Positions 24,875 to 33,868 of a DNA stretch of 64,000 nucleotides are shown piece by piece; the first letter of the stretch is position 1, and every line of letters starts with the position of its first letter. The notes beneath the pieces are model-generated. The model was given only the letters and a program-made list of their open reading frames with translations. It was not told where the DNA came from and made no database searches. Position numbers and translations under genes: made by a program. Source of the DNA: Microbacterium invictum (GTDB taxonomy: Bacteria > Actinomycetota > Actinomycetes > Actinomycetales > Microbacteriaceae); the NCBI RefSeq assembly GCF_034421375.1, contig NZ_CP139779.1, positions 992,001 through 1,056,000 on the forward strand. Reading direction: 5' to 3'.

Positions 24875-27717
24875 GAGAACACCTCATCGAAGGGGGAGGT
24901 CGAAGACGCTGCAACGTCGGAGCGCGAAGAACGGGATGAGCGGGACAGAACGGATGCCGCGGGCGGGCCGCTCACCGACAGCACCGTGGCTCCGGTGCGT
25001 CCGGCCTCGGCGAGCGCGCGCTCGGCGAAGGCGGCGTCGCTGGCGGAGACGATGAGGGTGACCTCGCCGCTCTGCCGCAGCACGGCCATCGTCTGGTCGC
25101 GCGCCGCCAGCGACTGGGTCTCGATCGAGTCCAGCGCATCGACGACGACCACCCGGCTTCCGCCGTCGAAGGCCTCGCGGAGCTCGCCCGCGGGGTCGTC
25201 GTTGTTGTGGAGCAGGGCCACGCCCACGCGCGGGCGCACCCAGGCTGCGCGCTCGGGCAAGAGGTGCCCCTCGACCTTGATGCGGCCGTCGGTCGGCGCG
25301 AGCCGCCCGGCGATCGTGAGGAGCAGTCCGCGCGCGGCGCGCGCGTCGTCCGAGGTGACGATCAAAGTAGCTCCCGGCTCGACCCGGAACGACGCGCCGG
25401 TGAACACGACGTCGTCGCCGCGCTCGCCCCCGGCGTCGCCGCCGACCCCGACGCCGTCGGCGACGACCGCGGCGGTGGTGTCGCGCTCGGGCCAGTCCTC
25501 GAGGGCGATCTCGCGCTCGACGGCCTCACCCTCGATGTCGAAGTGCGGCAGCATCCTGTCGAGGAAGCGGGGGAACCACCACGCGCGCTCGCCGAGGAGG
25601 GTCATCACCGCGGGAACGAGGGTCATGCGCACGAGGAACGCGTCGACGGCGATGCCGACCGCGAGCCCGAGGGCGATGGGCTTGATCGACGTGTCGCCCT
25701 CGGGGACGAACGCCGCGAACACGGCGAACATGATCACCGCCGCCGCCGTCACGACACGGGCGGACGCGGTGAAGCCCGAGCGCACCGCACCCACCGCGAT
25801 CGCCCGGAGCTCGTCGCGCGACGGAGTGCGCCCGAGGCGCCGGCGGGCGTGGACGAAGTCCTCGCGCATGCGCGAGACGAGGAAGACCTCGTAGTCCATC
25901 GCGAGTCCGAACAGCACACCCATGAGGATGATCGGCATGAAGCTGATGACGGGGCCGGTGCGCGAGACGTGGAGCAGGTCGGCGAACCAGCCCCACTCGA
26001 ACACCGCAGCCACGGCGCCGAAGCCCGCGGCGACCGAGAGAAGGTAACCGGCGGCGGCCTTCAGCGGCACCCAGATGGAGCGGAAGACGATCATCAGGAG
26101 GATGAGGGAGAGCCCGACGACGAAGATGCCGAAGGGGAGCAGCGCCTCGCCGAGTCGGTCGGAGATGTCGATGGCGACGGCGGTGAAGCCGGTCACCTTC
26201 AGATCCACCCCGTACTCGTCGAGGAGCCGATCGTGCTGTGCGCGGAGCTCCCGGACGAGGTCGGCGGTGGCGGGATCGTCGGGCGCGGTCTCGGGGACGA
26301 TCTGGATGATGCCGGTGTCGGCGGTCTCGTTGGGGGTGGCCAGGGCCACCTCCGCGACCCCCGGTACCTGCTCGATCTCGGCCGCGAGGTCGTCCATGAG
26401 CCCGAGCGGATCGGTGGAGGTCACGATGGTGCCGGTCATGATGAGGGGCCCGTTGGCCCCCGGCCCGAACTTCTCGGCGACGAGGTCGTACGCCTGACGC
26501 GCTTCGCTCTCCTCGCTCTGCATTCCGGCGTTCGGAAGGGCGAGGGTGAGGCTCGCGGCGGGGATCGCCGCCGCCCCGAGCAGGGCGACGACCGCGATGG
26601 TGGTGACCAGGGGGCGCCGCGTGACGAGCATCACCCAGCGGTTCGGCCGCTTCGCCCCATCCGCCTTCACCGCCTTCGGCGCGCGCCGCCGCTTCCACCC
26701 GACCACTCGCCCCTTGGCGAAGCCGAGGAAGGCGGGGGTGAGGGTGAGGGCGACCACCACGGCGATGGCGACGGCCACGGCGGCGGCGATCCCCATCGTG
26801 GTGAGGAACGGGATGCCGGCGAACGAGAGCCCGATCAGGGCGATCAGTACCGTCACCCCGGCGAAGACGACCGCCGACCCGGCCGTGCCGGTGGCCCGCG
26901 CCGCCGACTCCTCGGGCTCCATGCCTGCCCGCACCTGGTCCTGATGTCGGGCGACGATGAAGAGGGAGTAGTCGATGCCGACCGCGAGCCCGAGCATCAC
27001 CGCCAACAGCGGCGTCGTCGACGAGATCGTGGTGAAGACGGTGGCGACGAAGATGAGCGCCACGGCGAGCCCCACGCCGATGATGGCGCTGATCAGGGGG
27101 AACCACGCCACCGCGATCGAACGGAACGTGATCATCAGCACGAACAGGGCGATGAGCACCCCGATCGCCTCGATGATCGTCAGCGCCGGGACCGCGGTGG
27201 AGAACAGGTCGCCACCGAGAGCTGCCTGCGACCCCGCGGGAAGCGCCTCGGCGAGATCATCGGCGATCGCCTCGGCCGACGAGACGGTCTCATCCGAGAT
27301 CTCCGTCGCCTGACCCTCGAACTGCATGCGGATGATGGCGGCGGTGCCGTCATCGGAGAGAAGGCCGCTGATGGTGTCGTCGTAGGGGTCGGTGACGGCG
27401 ATGACGTCGTCGAGATCGGTGAACTCCGCCACCGCGTCGTCGATCGCCGTGCGATACGCCTCGTCGTCGATCTGGTCGCCGTCGGCGGCGACCACCACGA
27501 GCTGGGCGCTCGTCCCGCTCACCTGCGGGAAGGTGCGGTTCAGCTCCTCGAGCCCCTCCTGCGCCTCGGTGCCGGGAATCGAGAAGGAGTTGTCGGTGCC
27601 CTGCGAGAACAGGGCCGCGCCGCCGCCGGCGAGGACGAGGAGCAGCACCCAGGTGACCAGCACCTTCCACGGGCGGCGGTACGACCAACGTCCGAGTGCG
27701 TAGAGCAGTGTGGACAC
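24871..27717 (-). CDS. MMPL-family RND exporter with C-terminal pseudo-ABC domain
   Basis: A 948-residue exporter with about 12 membrane helices in two halves, each with a large external loop (about 45-170 and 400-510). Proton-relay motifs sit in GIDYSLFIVARHQDQ (about 248-262) and AMDYEVFLVSRMRED (about 602-616). The protein then continues past the usual end. Residues about 768-920 read like an ABC nucleotide-binding domain (VVFTGASFRVEPGATLIV, then LLLTIAGRLAPTDGRIKVEG, then VVVVDALDS). Walker A Lys, the signature motif, the catalytic Glu and the H-loop His are all missing. GTG or ATG start near 27717; divergent from the tetR gene across two palindromes. Confidence 0.9.
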   Translation of the reverse strand: MSTLLYALGRWSYRRPWKVLVTWVLLLVLAGGGAALFSQGTDNSFSIPGTEAQEGLEELNRTFPQVSGTSAQLVVVAADGDQIDDEAYRTAIDDAVAEFTDLDDVIAVTDPYDDTISGLLSDDGTAAIIRMQFEGQATEISDETVSSAEAIADDLAEALPAGSQAALGGDLFSTAVPALTIIEAIGVLIALFVLMITFRSIAVAWFPLISAIIGVGLAVALIFVATVFTTISSTTPLLAVMLGLAVGIDYSLFIVARHQDQVRAGMEPEESAARATGTAGSAVVFAGVTVLIALIGLSFAGIPFLTTMGIAAAVAVAIAVVVALTLTPAFLGFAKGRVVGWKRRRAPKAVKADGAKRPNRWVMLVTRRPLVTTIAVVALLGAAAIPAASLTLALPNAGMQSEESEARQAYDLVAEKFGPGANGPLIMTGTIVTSTDPLGLMDDLAAEIEQVPGVAEVALATPNETADTGIIQIVPETAPDDPATADLVRELRAQHDRLLDEYGVDLKVTGFTAVAIDISDRLGEALLPFGIFVVGLSLILLMIVFRSIWVPLKAAAGYLLSVAAGFGAVAAVFEWGWFADLLHVSRTGPVISFMPIILMGVLFGLAMDYEVFLVSRMREDFVHARRRLGRTPSRDELRAIAVGAVRSGFTASARVVTAAAVIMFAVFAAFVPEGDTSIKPIALGLAVGIAVDAFLVRMTLVPAVMTLLGERAWWFPRFLDRMLPHFDIEGEAVEREIALEDWPERDTTAAVVADGVGVGGDAGGERGDDVVFTGASFRVEPGATLIVTSDDARAARGLLLTIAGRLAPTDGRIKVEGHLLPERAAWVRPRVGVALLHNNDDPAGELREAFDGGSRVVVVDALDSIETQSLAARDQTMAVLRQSGEVTLIVSASDAAFAERALAEAGRTGATVLSVSGPPAASVLSRSSRSSRSDVAASSTSPFDEVFS

Positions 27718-27747
27718 GGCGCCTCCTGGAAACGGGGATCAGATATC

Positions 27748-27763
27748 GATACAGCGCTGTATC
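27748..27763. promoter_or_regulatory. Perfect 16-bp palindrome, probable TetR operator 1
   Basis: gatacagcgctgtatc, an exact palindrome 31 bp before the MMPL start, in the divergent MMPL/tetR intergenic region. Confidence 0.75.
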
Positions 27764-27765
27764 CA

Positions 27766-27779
27766 ATACACAGGTGTAT
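27766..27779. promoter_or_regulatory. Second palindrome, probable TetR operator 2
   Basis: atacacaggtgtat: 6-bp arms around ag. Centre-to-centre distance from operator 1 is 17 bp, so two dimers could bind side by side. Confidence 0.65.
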
Positions 27780-27838
27780 CGTAAAGCGCGCCCCGGGCGC
27801 CAGTCTGGGGAGTTCCCGTGAAAGTCGAAGGAGAACCG

Positions 27839-28474
27839 ATGACGACGAGCACCACGCCGGCCCGCCGCCGCGATGCCACCCGTCAGCGACTGCTCGACGC
27901 CGCCGCGGAGGTCTTCGCCGAATCGGGTCTGGATGCCGCCTCGGTCGAGGCCGTGTGCGAGCGGGCGGGCTTCACGCGCGGTGCGTTCTACTCCAACTTC
28001 GACAGCAAGGAAGAGCTCTTCCTCGAGCTGGCGGCACGCGTGTGGGAGGCGCGCATCGGCGCTGTGGCGGTGCGCGTGGCGGAGCTCGAAGACGGCGGTC
28101 ACCTCGAGGTGACGACCGACGCGATCCAGGCGGTGGTGCAGCGGGTCTTGGACGGCCCTGCCGAGGACCGGCTGGGCGTGCTGCTCATGAGCGAGATCCG
28201 CATGCACGCGCTGCGCAACCCGCGCTTCGCCGAGGGCTTCCTCCGCCAGCAGGACGAGATGCATTCCAGCGTCGCCCGCATCATCGACGACATCGGTCGG
28301 TCCACCGGGGTGCGGTTCCGGGTCCCCGCTGCCGACGCGGCACGGCTGTTCATCTCCTCCTGGGAGTCCACGCTCGTCCGCGCAGTGATGGCCGGCCTCG
28401 ACGACGAGGAGCGCGAGCAGCGCTGTCGCGCCGAGGTCGCGCAGATCGCCCACCTCGTCCTCGCAGGCGACTGA
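27839..28474 (+). CDS. TetR/AcrR-family transcriptional regulator
   Basis: A 211-residue regulator. The N-terminal HTH (about 10-56) reads RQRLLDAAAEVFAESGLDAASVEAVCERAGFTRGAFYSNFDSKEELF, diagnostic of TetR. The C-terminal ligand domain is all helical. The ATG at 27839 is chosen because gaaggag ends 5 nt upstream. Divergent from the MMPL-YhgE operon with two palindromes between, it most likely represses both directions and responds to an exported compound. Confidence 0.92.
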   Translation: MTTSTTPARRRDATRQRLLDAAAEVFAESGLDAASVEAVCERAGFTRGAFYSNFDSKEELFLELAARVWEARIGAVAVRVAELEDGGHLEVTTDAIQAVVQRVLDGPAEDRLGVLLMSEIRMHALRNPRFAEGFLRQQDEMHSSVARIIDDIGRSTGVRFRVPAADAARLFISSWESTLVRAVMAGLDDEEREQRCRAEVAQIAHLVLAGD

Positions 28475-28498
28475 CCCCGGCCGGGGCGGGCTGCCGCC

Positions 28499-29479
28499 TC
28501 AGGCGCCCGCGAGGAGGGCGTGACAGCGCGCGAGGCGCTCCACCCACCACTCCCGGCGCTCCGCGCCGACCGCGTACCGCTCGAGGACGGCGGGGTCGGG
28601 AACGGGACGTGTGACGGGGAGCGAACCGTCGTGCGCGGCGTACGCCGCGACATCCTCGGTGAAAAGAGCCCCGGTGCCCAGGCCGCAGTCGTAGGGCAGG
28701 TCGGGGAGGGATGCCGCGAGCGCCGCGCCCATCGACAGGCCGATCGCCGAGTCCAGCGCGCTCGAGACGACGACGGGGAGGCCCGCCTCGGCGACGATGC
28801 GCAGGGCCCGTGACACCCCGCCGAGAGGCTGGACCTTGATCACGAGGAGGTCCGCCGCCCCGGCGCGGGCCACGGCGAGCGGATCCTCGGCCTTGCGCAC
28901 GCTCTCGTCGGCGGCGACGGGGATGTCCAGTCGCGCGATCCGGCGCCGCAGCTCGGCGAGCTCGTCGATGCTCGCGCAGGGCTGCTCGACGTACTCGAGG
29001 TCGGAGTGCTCCATGGCCCGTACGGCATGCTCGGCCTCATCGAGGTTCCAGGCGCCGTTGGCGTCGATGCGGATGCGCCCCTCGGGCCCCATGGCCTCGC
29101 GCACCGCCGCCACGCGAGCCACATCGTCCTCGAGGCGCTGGCTGGGCTCGGCCACCTTCACCTTCGCGGTCCGGCAGCCGGGGAAGCGCGCGAGGACGTC
29201 GGCGACGGATGCCGCGGGCACGGCGGGCACCGTGGCGTTCACCGGGATGCGCTCGCGGTGCGTCGGGGGAGAGGGCGACCAGCCGTACTCGAGGGCGGCG
29301 GCGAGCCACGCGCTGGACTCGCGATCGTCGTACTCGAGGAAGGGCGAGAACTCCGTCCATCCCTCGGGCCCCTCGAACAGGGCGACCTCGCGCGCGTCGA
29401 TGCCGCGGAAGCGCGTGACCAGCCGGAGAGCGACGACGTGCAGTCGTTCGAGGACCTCGGCGAGCGGAGGGAGCGTCAT
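28499..29479 (-). CDS. menC: o-Succinylbenzoate synthase
   Basis: Dehydrates SHCHC to o-succinylbenzoate in menaquinone synthesis. The 326-residue enolase-superfamily protein has the catalytic Lys in CRTAKVKVAEPSQ (about 98-110). The three metal ligands are in RIDANGAWNLDEA, VEQPCASIDEL and PVAADESVRK. The second catalytic Lys is in LLVIKVQPLGG. Length fits the actinobacterial form. It stands apart from, and opposite to, menB-menE-menA but in the same neighbourhood. Confidence 0.93.
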   Translation of the reverse strand: MTLPPLAEVLERLHVVALRLVTRFRGIDAREVALFEGPEGWTEFSPFLEYDDRESSAWLAAALEYGWSPSPPTHRERIPVNATVPAVPAASVADVLARFPGCRTAKVKVAEPSQRLEDDVARVAAVREAMGPEGRIRIDANGAWNLDEAEHAVRAMEHSDLEYVEQPCASIDELAELRRRIARLDIPVAADESVRKAEDPLAVARAGAADLLVIKVQPLGGVSRALRIVAEAGLPVVVSSALDSAIGLSMGAALAASLPDLPYDCGLGTGALFTEDVAAYAAHDGSLPVTRPVPDPAVLERYAVGAERREWWVERLARCHALLAGA

Positions 29480-29530
29480 CTGCCCATTGTGGTCGCTGCG
29501 GCGACATCCATCATCGTGTCATTGACGATA

Positions 29531-29543
29531 GTGTGTGACACAC
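29531..29543. promoter_or_regulatory. Palindrome upstream of the padR gene
   Basis: gtgtgtgacacac: 6-bp arms around one g, 15 bp before the padR ATG, in an AT-richer patch. A plausible autoregulatory site for the PadR protein. Confidence 0.45.
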
Positions 29544-29558
29544 AGTACAGTGTGATTC

Positions 29559-29900
29559 ATGACCGAAACGGAAGCCCTCGACACCCACCTGCAGGAGCTC
29601 CGCCGCGGAACCGTCGTCCTGGCGTGCCTGCGGCTCCTGCAGGACCCGGGGTACGGCTACGGCCTGCTCGAGGAGCTGCAGGCGCGCGGCTTCGACGTCG
29701 ACGCCAACACGCTGTACCCCCTGCTTCGTCGGCTCGAGAAGCAGGGTCACCTCTCGAGCGAGTGGAACACCGACGAGGCGCGGCCTCGCAAGTTCTACCG
29801 CACGAGCGCCGAGGGAACCCGGCTCGCCGCCGCCCTCAGCGCCGACTTCGACGCGCTCGCCCGCGCGATCGCCGCCCTTCCCGCCCCTTCCGCCTCCTGA
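29559..29900 (+). CDS. PadR-family transcriptional regulator
   Basis: A 113-residue winged-helix regulator. RRGTVVLACLRLLQDPGYGYGLLEELQARGFDVDANTLYPLLRRLEKQGHL is the PadR signature, followed by a short C-terminal helix of the subfamily-2 type. It lies 9 bp before a membrane protein with a permease-prefix domain. PadR genes paired with such a protein are common, and PadR typically represses its partner. Confidence 0.9.
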   Translation: MTETEALDTHLQELRRGTVVLACLRLLQDPGYGYGLLEELQARGFDVDANTLYPLLRRLEKQGHLSSEWNTDEARPRKFYRTSAEGTRLAAALSADFDALARAIAALPAPSAS

Positions 29901-29909
29901 GGACACGCC

Positions 29910-30884
29910 ATGACCACCACCACCCTGACCGACCGGTACATCGACGCCGCCATGCGGACGGTTCCCGAGCCGCAGCGCCTCGATCTTGCTGCCGAGCTCC
30001 GTGCATCCATCGCCGACCAGACCGACGCGCGCGTCGCCGCGGGCGAAGACCCGGCCGCCGCCGAACGCGCGGTGCTGACCGCCCTCGGCGACCCCGAGGT
30101 GCTCGCCGCCGGATACACGGACCGGCCGCTGCAGCTGATCGGACCCCGCTACTTCCTCGACTGGTGGCGGCTGCTGAAGCTGCTGCTGGCGATCGTGCTC
30201 CCGTGCGCCGCCTTCGGCGTCGCCCTCGGACAGACGCTGAGCGGTGCGAGCTTCGGCGAGCTCGTGGGCTCGGTCGTGGTGACGCTCATCCAGGTGACGG
30301 TGAACCTGGGGTTCTGGACGGTGCTCGTCTTCGCCATCGTCGAACGCACGGTGCAGCGCCGCACCGACATGGGCCTCGGGGAGTGGTCGCTCGACCGGCT
30401 TCCCGAGCCGCGCCCCCGCGGGGCCGGCTTCGGCGACATGGTGGGGCAGCTCGTCTTCCTGGTGCTCGGAGTGGGACTGGTGCTCTGGGACCTCTCGATC
30501 GGGTTCGTCCCGACCGAGCGCGGCCTGTCGTTCTTCGACCCCGGGCTCTGGCCGGCGTGGTTCGCCGGGTTCGTCGTCCTCGCCGTGGCCGAGGCCGTGC
30601 TGACGATCGTCGTCTACCTCGTCGGGCGGTGGACGCCGGCGCTCGCCGTGGTGAACCTCGTACTGAACGTCGCGTTCGCCGCCGCGGCGGTCTGGCTCCT
30701 CACCCAGGGGAGGCTGCTGAACGCGGAGTTCTTCCCGACGATCATCGGCGAGGGCGGCGACGATGTCGCGGGCATCCTGGCGGTGATCATCGGGTTCGGA
30801 ATCGTCGCGATCGCCGCGTGGGACACCGTCGACGCGTTCCTGAAGGCACGCCAGGGACGCGGCGGCGCGATGCTCGGGCGCTGA
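29910..30884 (+). CDS. Membrane protein with N-terminal HAAS/permease-prefix domain
   Basis: A 324-residue protein. Residues 1-70 (YIDAAMRTVPEPQRLDLAAE, later ALGDPEVLAAGYTDRPLQLIG) match the helical prefix domain often paired with PadR. Six or so membrane helices follow between about 85 and 315. No catalytic motif is seen. Likely co-transcribed with padR; function unknown. Confidence 0.8.
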   Translation: MTTTTLTDRYIDAAMRTVPEPQRLDLAAELRASIADQTDARVAAGEDPAAAERAVLTALGDPEVLAAGYTDRPLQLIGPRYFLDWWRLLKLLLAIVLPCAAFGVALGQTLSGASFGELVGSVVVTLIQVTVNLGFWTVLVFAIVERTVQRRTDMGLGEWSLDRLPEPRPRGAGFGDMVGQLVFLVLGVGLVLWDLSIGFVPTERGLSFFDPGLWPAWFAGFVVLAVAEAVLTIVVYLVGRWTPALAVVNLVLNVAFAAAAVWLLTQGRLLNAEFFPTIIGEGGDDVAGILAVIIGFGIVAIAAWDTVDAFLKARQGRGGAMLGR

Positions 30885-30937
30885 GCAGCGCTGACGACCG
30901 GGGCGATGTCCGCGATCCCGCGGCACGCGCCGCGTTC

Positions 30938-30943
30938 TAGGCT
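30938..30943 (+). promoter_or_regulatory. Leaderless -10 element of the LLM-menB-menE unit
   Basis: TAGGCT, then ggcgac, then ATG at 30950. Confidence 0.5.
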
Positions 30944-30949
30944 GGCGAC

Positions 30950-31747
30950 ATGCTTCTCGACACCCCCGTGCGCCTCGGCGTGCAGATCCAGCCCCAGCAC
31001 GCGACCTACCCCCAGATCCGCGACGCGGTCCAGCGCCTGGAGGAGATGGGCGTGGACATCCTGTTCAACTGGGACCACTTCTTCCCCCTCTTCGGCGACC
31101 CCGACGGCCTGCACTTCGAGTCGTGGACGATGCTCGGCGCCTGGGCCGAGCAGACCGAGCGGGTCGAATTCGGTGCGCTGGTGAACTGCAACAGCTACCG
31201 CAACGCCGACCTGCAGGCCGATATGGCCCGCACGCTCGACCACATCAGCGGCGGCCGGTTCATCTTCGGCACCGGCTCGGGCTGGTTCGAGCGGGACTAC
31301 ACCGAGTACGGCTACGACTTCGGCACCGCCGGCTCGCGACTGAACGACCTCGCCGAGGGCCTTCAGCGCGTGGTGGACCGGTGGGGCAAGCTCAACCCGG
31401 CGCCCACCCGCGACATCCCGATCATGATCGGCGGTAAGGGCGAGCAGAAGACGCTGCGTCTGGTCGCCCGTCACGCCGACATCTGGCACAGTTTCGTCAC
31501 TCCCGACGAGCTCGGTCACAAGCTCGGCGTCATCGACACCTGGGCCGAGAAGGAGGGGACCGATGTCTCCGACCTCGTCGTCTCGAACGAGCTCCAGCGG
31601 CGCGACCAGTCCGACGCCGACGCGCTCTTCGACGCCGGGGTGCGGTTGTTCACGCTCGGGTGGGCGCCCTCCGAGGCCGACTACGACGTGATCGCCGGAT
31701 GGCTGCGCTGGCGCGACGCGAAGAACGGGACCGGGAGCGCGGTGTGA
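30950..31747 (+). CDS. LLM class F420-dependent oxidoreductase, coupled to menB
   Basis: A 265-residue luciferase-like oxidoreductase. The family pattern is clear: FNWDHFFPLF near 38-47, NCNSYRNADLQADMARTLDHISGGRFIFGTGSGWFERDYTEYG from about 83, and IPIMIGGKGEQKTLRLVARHAD near 155. Its TGA overlaps the GTG of menB (GTGA), so the two are translated together. The tight coupling suggests a link to menaquinone or naphthoate chemistry, but no such reaction is established. Confidence 0.85.
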   Translation: MLLDTPVRLGVQIQPQHATYPQIRDAVQRLEEMGVDILFNWDHFFPLFGDPDGLHFESWTMLGAWAEQTERVEFGALVNCNSYRNADLQADMARTLDHISGGRFIFGTGSGWFERDYTEYGYDFGTAGSRLNDLAEGLQRVVDRWGKLNPAPTRDIPIMIGGKGEQKTLRLVARHADIWHSFVTPDELGHKLGVIDTWAEKEGTDVSDLVVSNELQRRDQSDADALFDAGVRLFTLGWAPSEADYDVIAGWLRWRDAKNGTGSAV

Positions 31748-32664
31748 GCTCCCCGGTCTCGGACCTCTTCGACCCCGCGGAGTGGGTCGCAGCCCCGGGC
31801 GCGGAGAGGTACACCGACATCACGGCGCACGTCTCCACCGACGGGCGCGTCGCGCGCATCGCGTTCGATCGGCCCGAGGTGCGCAACGCCTTCCGCCCCC
31901 GCACGGTCGACGAGCTGTACGACGCCCTCGACATCGCCCGGCAGGATCCGCGGATCGGCGTCGTGCTGCTCACGGGGAACGGGCCGAGTCCGAAGGACGG
32001 CGGCTGGGCGTTCTGCTCCGGCGGCGATCAGCGCATCCGGGGACGCACCGGCTATCAGTACGAGGGGAAGGATGACGCCGGCGAGGCATCCGGCGATCTC
32101 GGCGCGGCGCTCGGGCGGCTGCACATCCTCGAGGTGCAGCGCCTCATCCGCTTCATGCCGAAGGTGGTCATCGCGGTGGTCCCCGGATGGGCCGCCGGGG
32201 GCGGCCACTCGCTGCACGTGGTGTGCGACCTCACGATCGCCAGCCGCGAGCACGGCCGCTTCAAGCAGACCGATGCCGACGTGGGGTCGTTCGACGCCGG
32301 GTACGGCTCGGCGTTCTTCGCCCGCCAGATCGGGCAGAAGTTCGCCCGGGAGGTGTTCTTCCTCGCCGAGGAGTACTCCGCCGAGCGGGCGTACGAGATG
32401 GGCGCGGTCAACCGCGTGGTCGATCACGCCGATCTCGAGCGCGAGGCGCTGGCGATGGCGCGGGTGATCCTCACGAAGTCGCCGACGGCGATCCGCATGC
32501 TGAAGTTCGCCTTCAACGCCGTCGACGACGGCATCGCCGGCCAGCAGCTGTTCGCCGGCGAGGCCACGCGCCTTGCGTACGGCACCGACGAGGCGGTCGA
32601 GGGGCGCGACGCGTTCCTGCAGAAGCGCGACCCCGACTGGTCGCCCTACCCCTGGCACTACTGA
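31744..32664 (+). CDS. menB: 1,4-dihydroxy-2-naphthoyl-CoA synthase
   Basis: Cyclises o-succinylbenzoyl-CoA to DHNA-CoA. The 306-residue crotonase-fold enzyme has the oxyanion segments WAFCSGGDQRIRG near 97-109 and VVPGWAAGGGHSLHVVCDL near 147-165. The catalytic Asp lies in FKQTDADVGSFDAGYGS, and the MenB-specific ending DPDWSPYPWHY is present. It is longer than E. coli MenB, as in other actinobacteria. GTG start overlaps the LLM gene. Confidence 0.95.
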   Translation: MSSPVSDLFDPAEWVAAPGAERYTDITAHVSTDGRVARIAFDRPEVRNAFRPRTVDELYDALDIARQDPRIGVVLLTGNGPSPKDGGWAFCSGGDQRIRGRTGYQYEGKDDAGEASGDLGAALGRLHILEVQRLIRFMPKVVIAVVPGWAAGGGHSLHVVCDLTIASREHGRFKQTDADVGSFDAGYGSAFFARQIGQKFAREVFFLAEEYSAERAYEMGAVNRVVDHADLEREALAMARVILTKSPTAIRMLKFAFNAVDDGIAGQQLFAGEATRLAYGTDEAVEGRDAFLQKRDPDWSPYPWHY

Positions 32665-32674
32665 CGGGTCTCGC

Positions 32675-33844
32675 GTGAAGCTCCACCCTGTCAGCGGCGA
32701 CGACCCCCGCGACATCCTGCCGGCGCTCCGGGCCGCGGTGCTCGGGGCGGGTCCTGCCCTCGGGCTCGGCATGACCGATGCCGACGCGAGAGGCGGCGGC
32801 GTCGAGGAGGTCCCCGCCGGGACCGCGGCGGTGATCACCACGTCGGGGTCGACCGGTGTCCCCAAGCGCGTCGTGCTCAGCCGGTCGGCTCTGACCGCCA
32901 GTGCGCTGGCCACCGCCGCACGCATCGGCGACGGGGCGTGGCTGCTCGCCCTTCCGGCGAGCTACGTCGCCGGTCTCCAGGTGCTCGTCCGGTCGCTCGT
33001 CGCCGACCGGCAGCCGGGCCTGCTGTCGGGCCCGTTCCAGCCGCAGGCGTTCGCCTCGGCCGCGCTGATGCTCGTCTCGAGCGAGAACGGCCGGCGGGTG
33101 CCGACCTTCACCTCTCTCGTCCCCGCCCAGCTCGTCCGCCTCCTCGATGCCGCAGAGCACGACGACGCGGTGCGCGCAGCCCTCCGCTCCTTCGCGGCGA
33201 TCCTCATCGGCGGCCAGGCTCTTCCCGCGGCGGTACTCGAGCGCGCCGAGAGCGCGGGCGCGCGGATCGTCCGCACCTACGGGGCCACCGAGACCAGCGG
33301 CGGCTGCGTCTACGACGGCGTGCCGCTCGACGGTGTGGGCGTGCGGATCGAGGGCGGCGAGGTGCAGCTGTCGGGGCCGACACTTGCCGAGGGGTATCTC
33401 GGCGAACCGGCGCGCACCGACGCATCCTTCGTCATGGCACCGGACGGCACCCGCTGGTACCGCACCGGCGACGCCGGACTCGTCGAAGACGGGGTGCTGC
33501 GGGTGCGCGGGCGGCTCGACAACGTCATCGTCTCGGGGGGCATCAACGTCTCGCTCGACCGGGTCGAACGTGTGGTCCGGTCGGTGGCGGGCCTCCACTC
33601 CGCCGTCGTCGTCGGAGTGCCGGATGACCGCTGGGGCGAGGCCTCGGTGATCGTCGCCGCCCGCGGCGAGGCGCTCCGCCGGAGCGAAGCGACCCAGCTC
33701 GCCGAAGCCCGGGCGGCCGTGGCCGCCGAGATCGGCGCCCACGCCCGCCCCTCCCGTCTGATCCTCGTCGACGAGATCGCCGCCCTCCCCTCGGGGAAGC
33801 CCGACCGCGAGGCCATCCGACGGCTCGTCGCGGGGCACCGATAG
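32675..33844 (+). CDS. menE: o-Succinylbenzoate--CoA ligase
   Basis: Activates o-succinylbenzoate with ATP and CoA. The 389-residue adenylate-forming enzyme has the P-loop TTSGSTGVPKRVVLSRSAL near 55-73, YGATETSGGCVYDG near 204-217, WYRTGDAG near 260-267 and the hinge RGRLDNVIVSGG near 278-289. The final catalytic Lys lies in LPSGKPDREA. It is short at the N-terminus, like many actinobacterial MenE. GTG at 32675 starts 10 bp after menB. Confidence 0.93.
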   Translation: MKLHPVSGDDPRDILPALRAAVLGAGPALGLGMTDADARGGGVEEVPAGTAAVITTSGSTGVPKRVVLSRSALTASALATAARIGDGAWLLALPASYVAGLQVLVRSLVADRQPGLLSGPFQPQAFASAALMLVSSENGRRVPTFTSLVPAQLVRLLDAAEHDDAVRAALRSFAAILIGGQALPAAVLERAESAGARIVRTYGATETSGGCVYDGVPLDGVGVRIEGGEVQLSGPTLAEGYLGEPARTDASFVMAPDGTRWYRTGDAGLVEDGVLRVRGRLDNVIVSGGINVSLDRVERVVRSVAGLHSAVVVGVPDDRWGEASVIVAARGEALRRSEATQLAEARAAVAAEIGAHARPSRLILVDEIAALPSGKPDREAIRRLVAGHR

Positions 33845-33854
33845 CGCGCAGCCC

Positions 33855-33860
33855 TAGGAT
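33855..33860 (+). promoter_or_regulatory. Leaderless -10 element of menA
   Basis: TAGGAT, 8 nt before the GTG at 33869. Confidence 0.45.
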
Positions 33861-33868
33861 GTGACCTC

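Noticed and set aside
22568..28614. Two very long plus-strand open frames (over 1,100 codons each) across the YhgE/MMPL region
   Set aside because: They are antisense to clear membrane-protein genes. Their translations are Arg/Gly/Asp/Glu-rich with no domain or membrane pattern, an expected by-product of very high GC.
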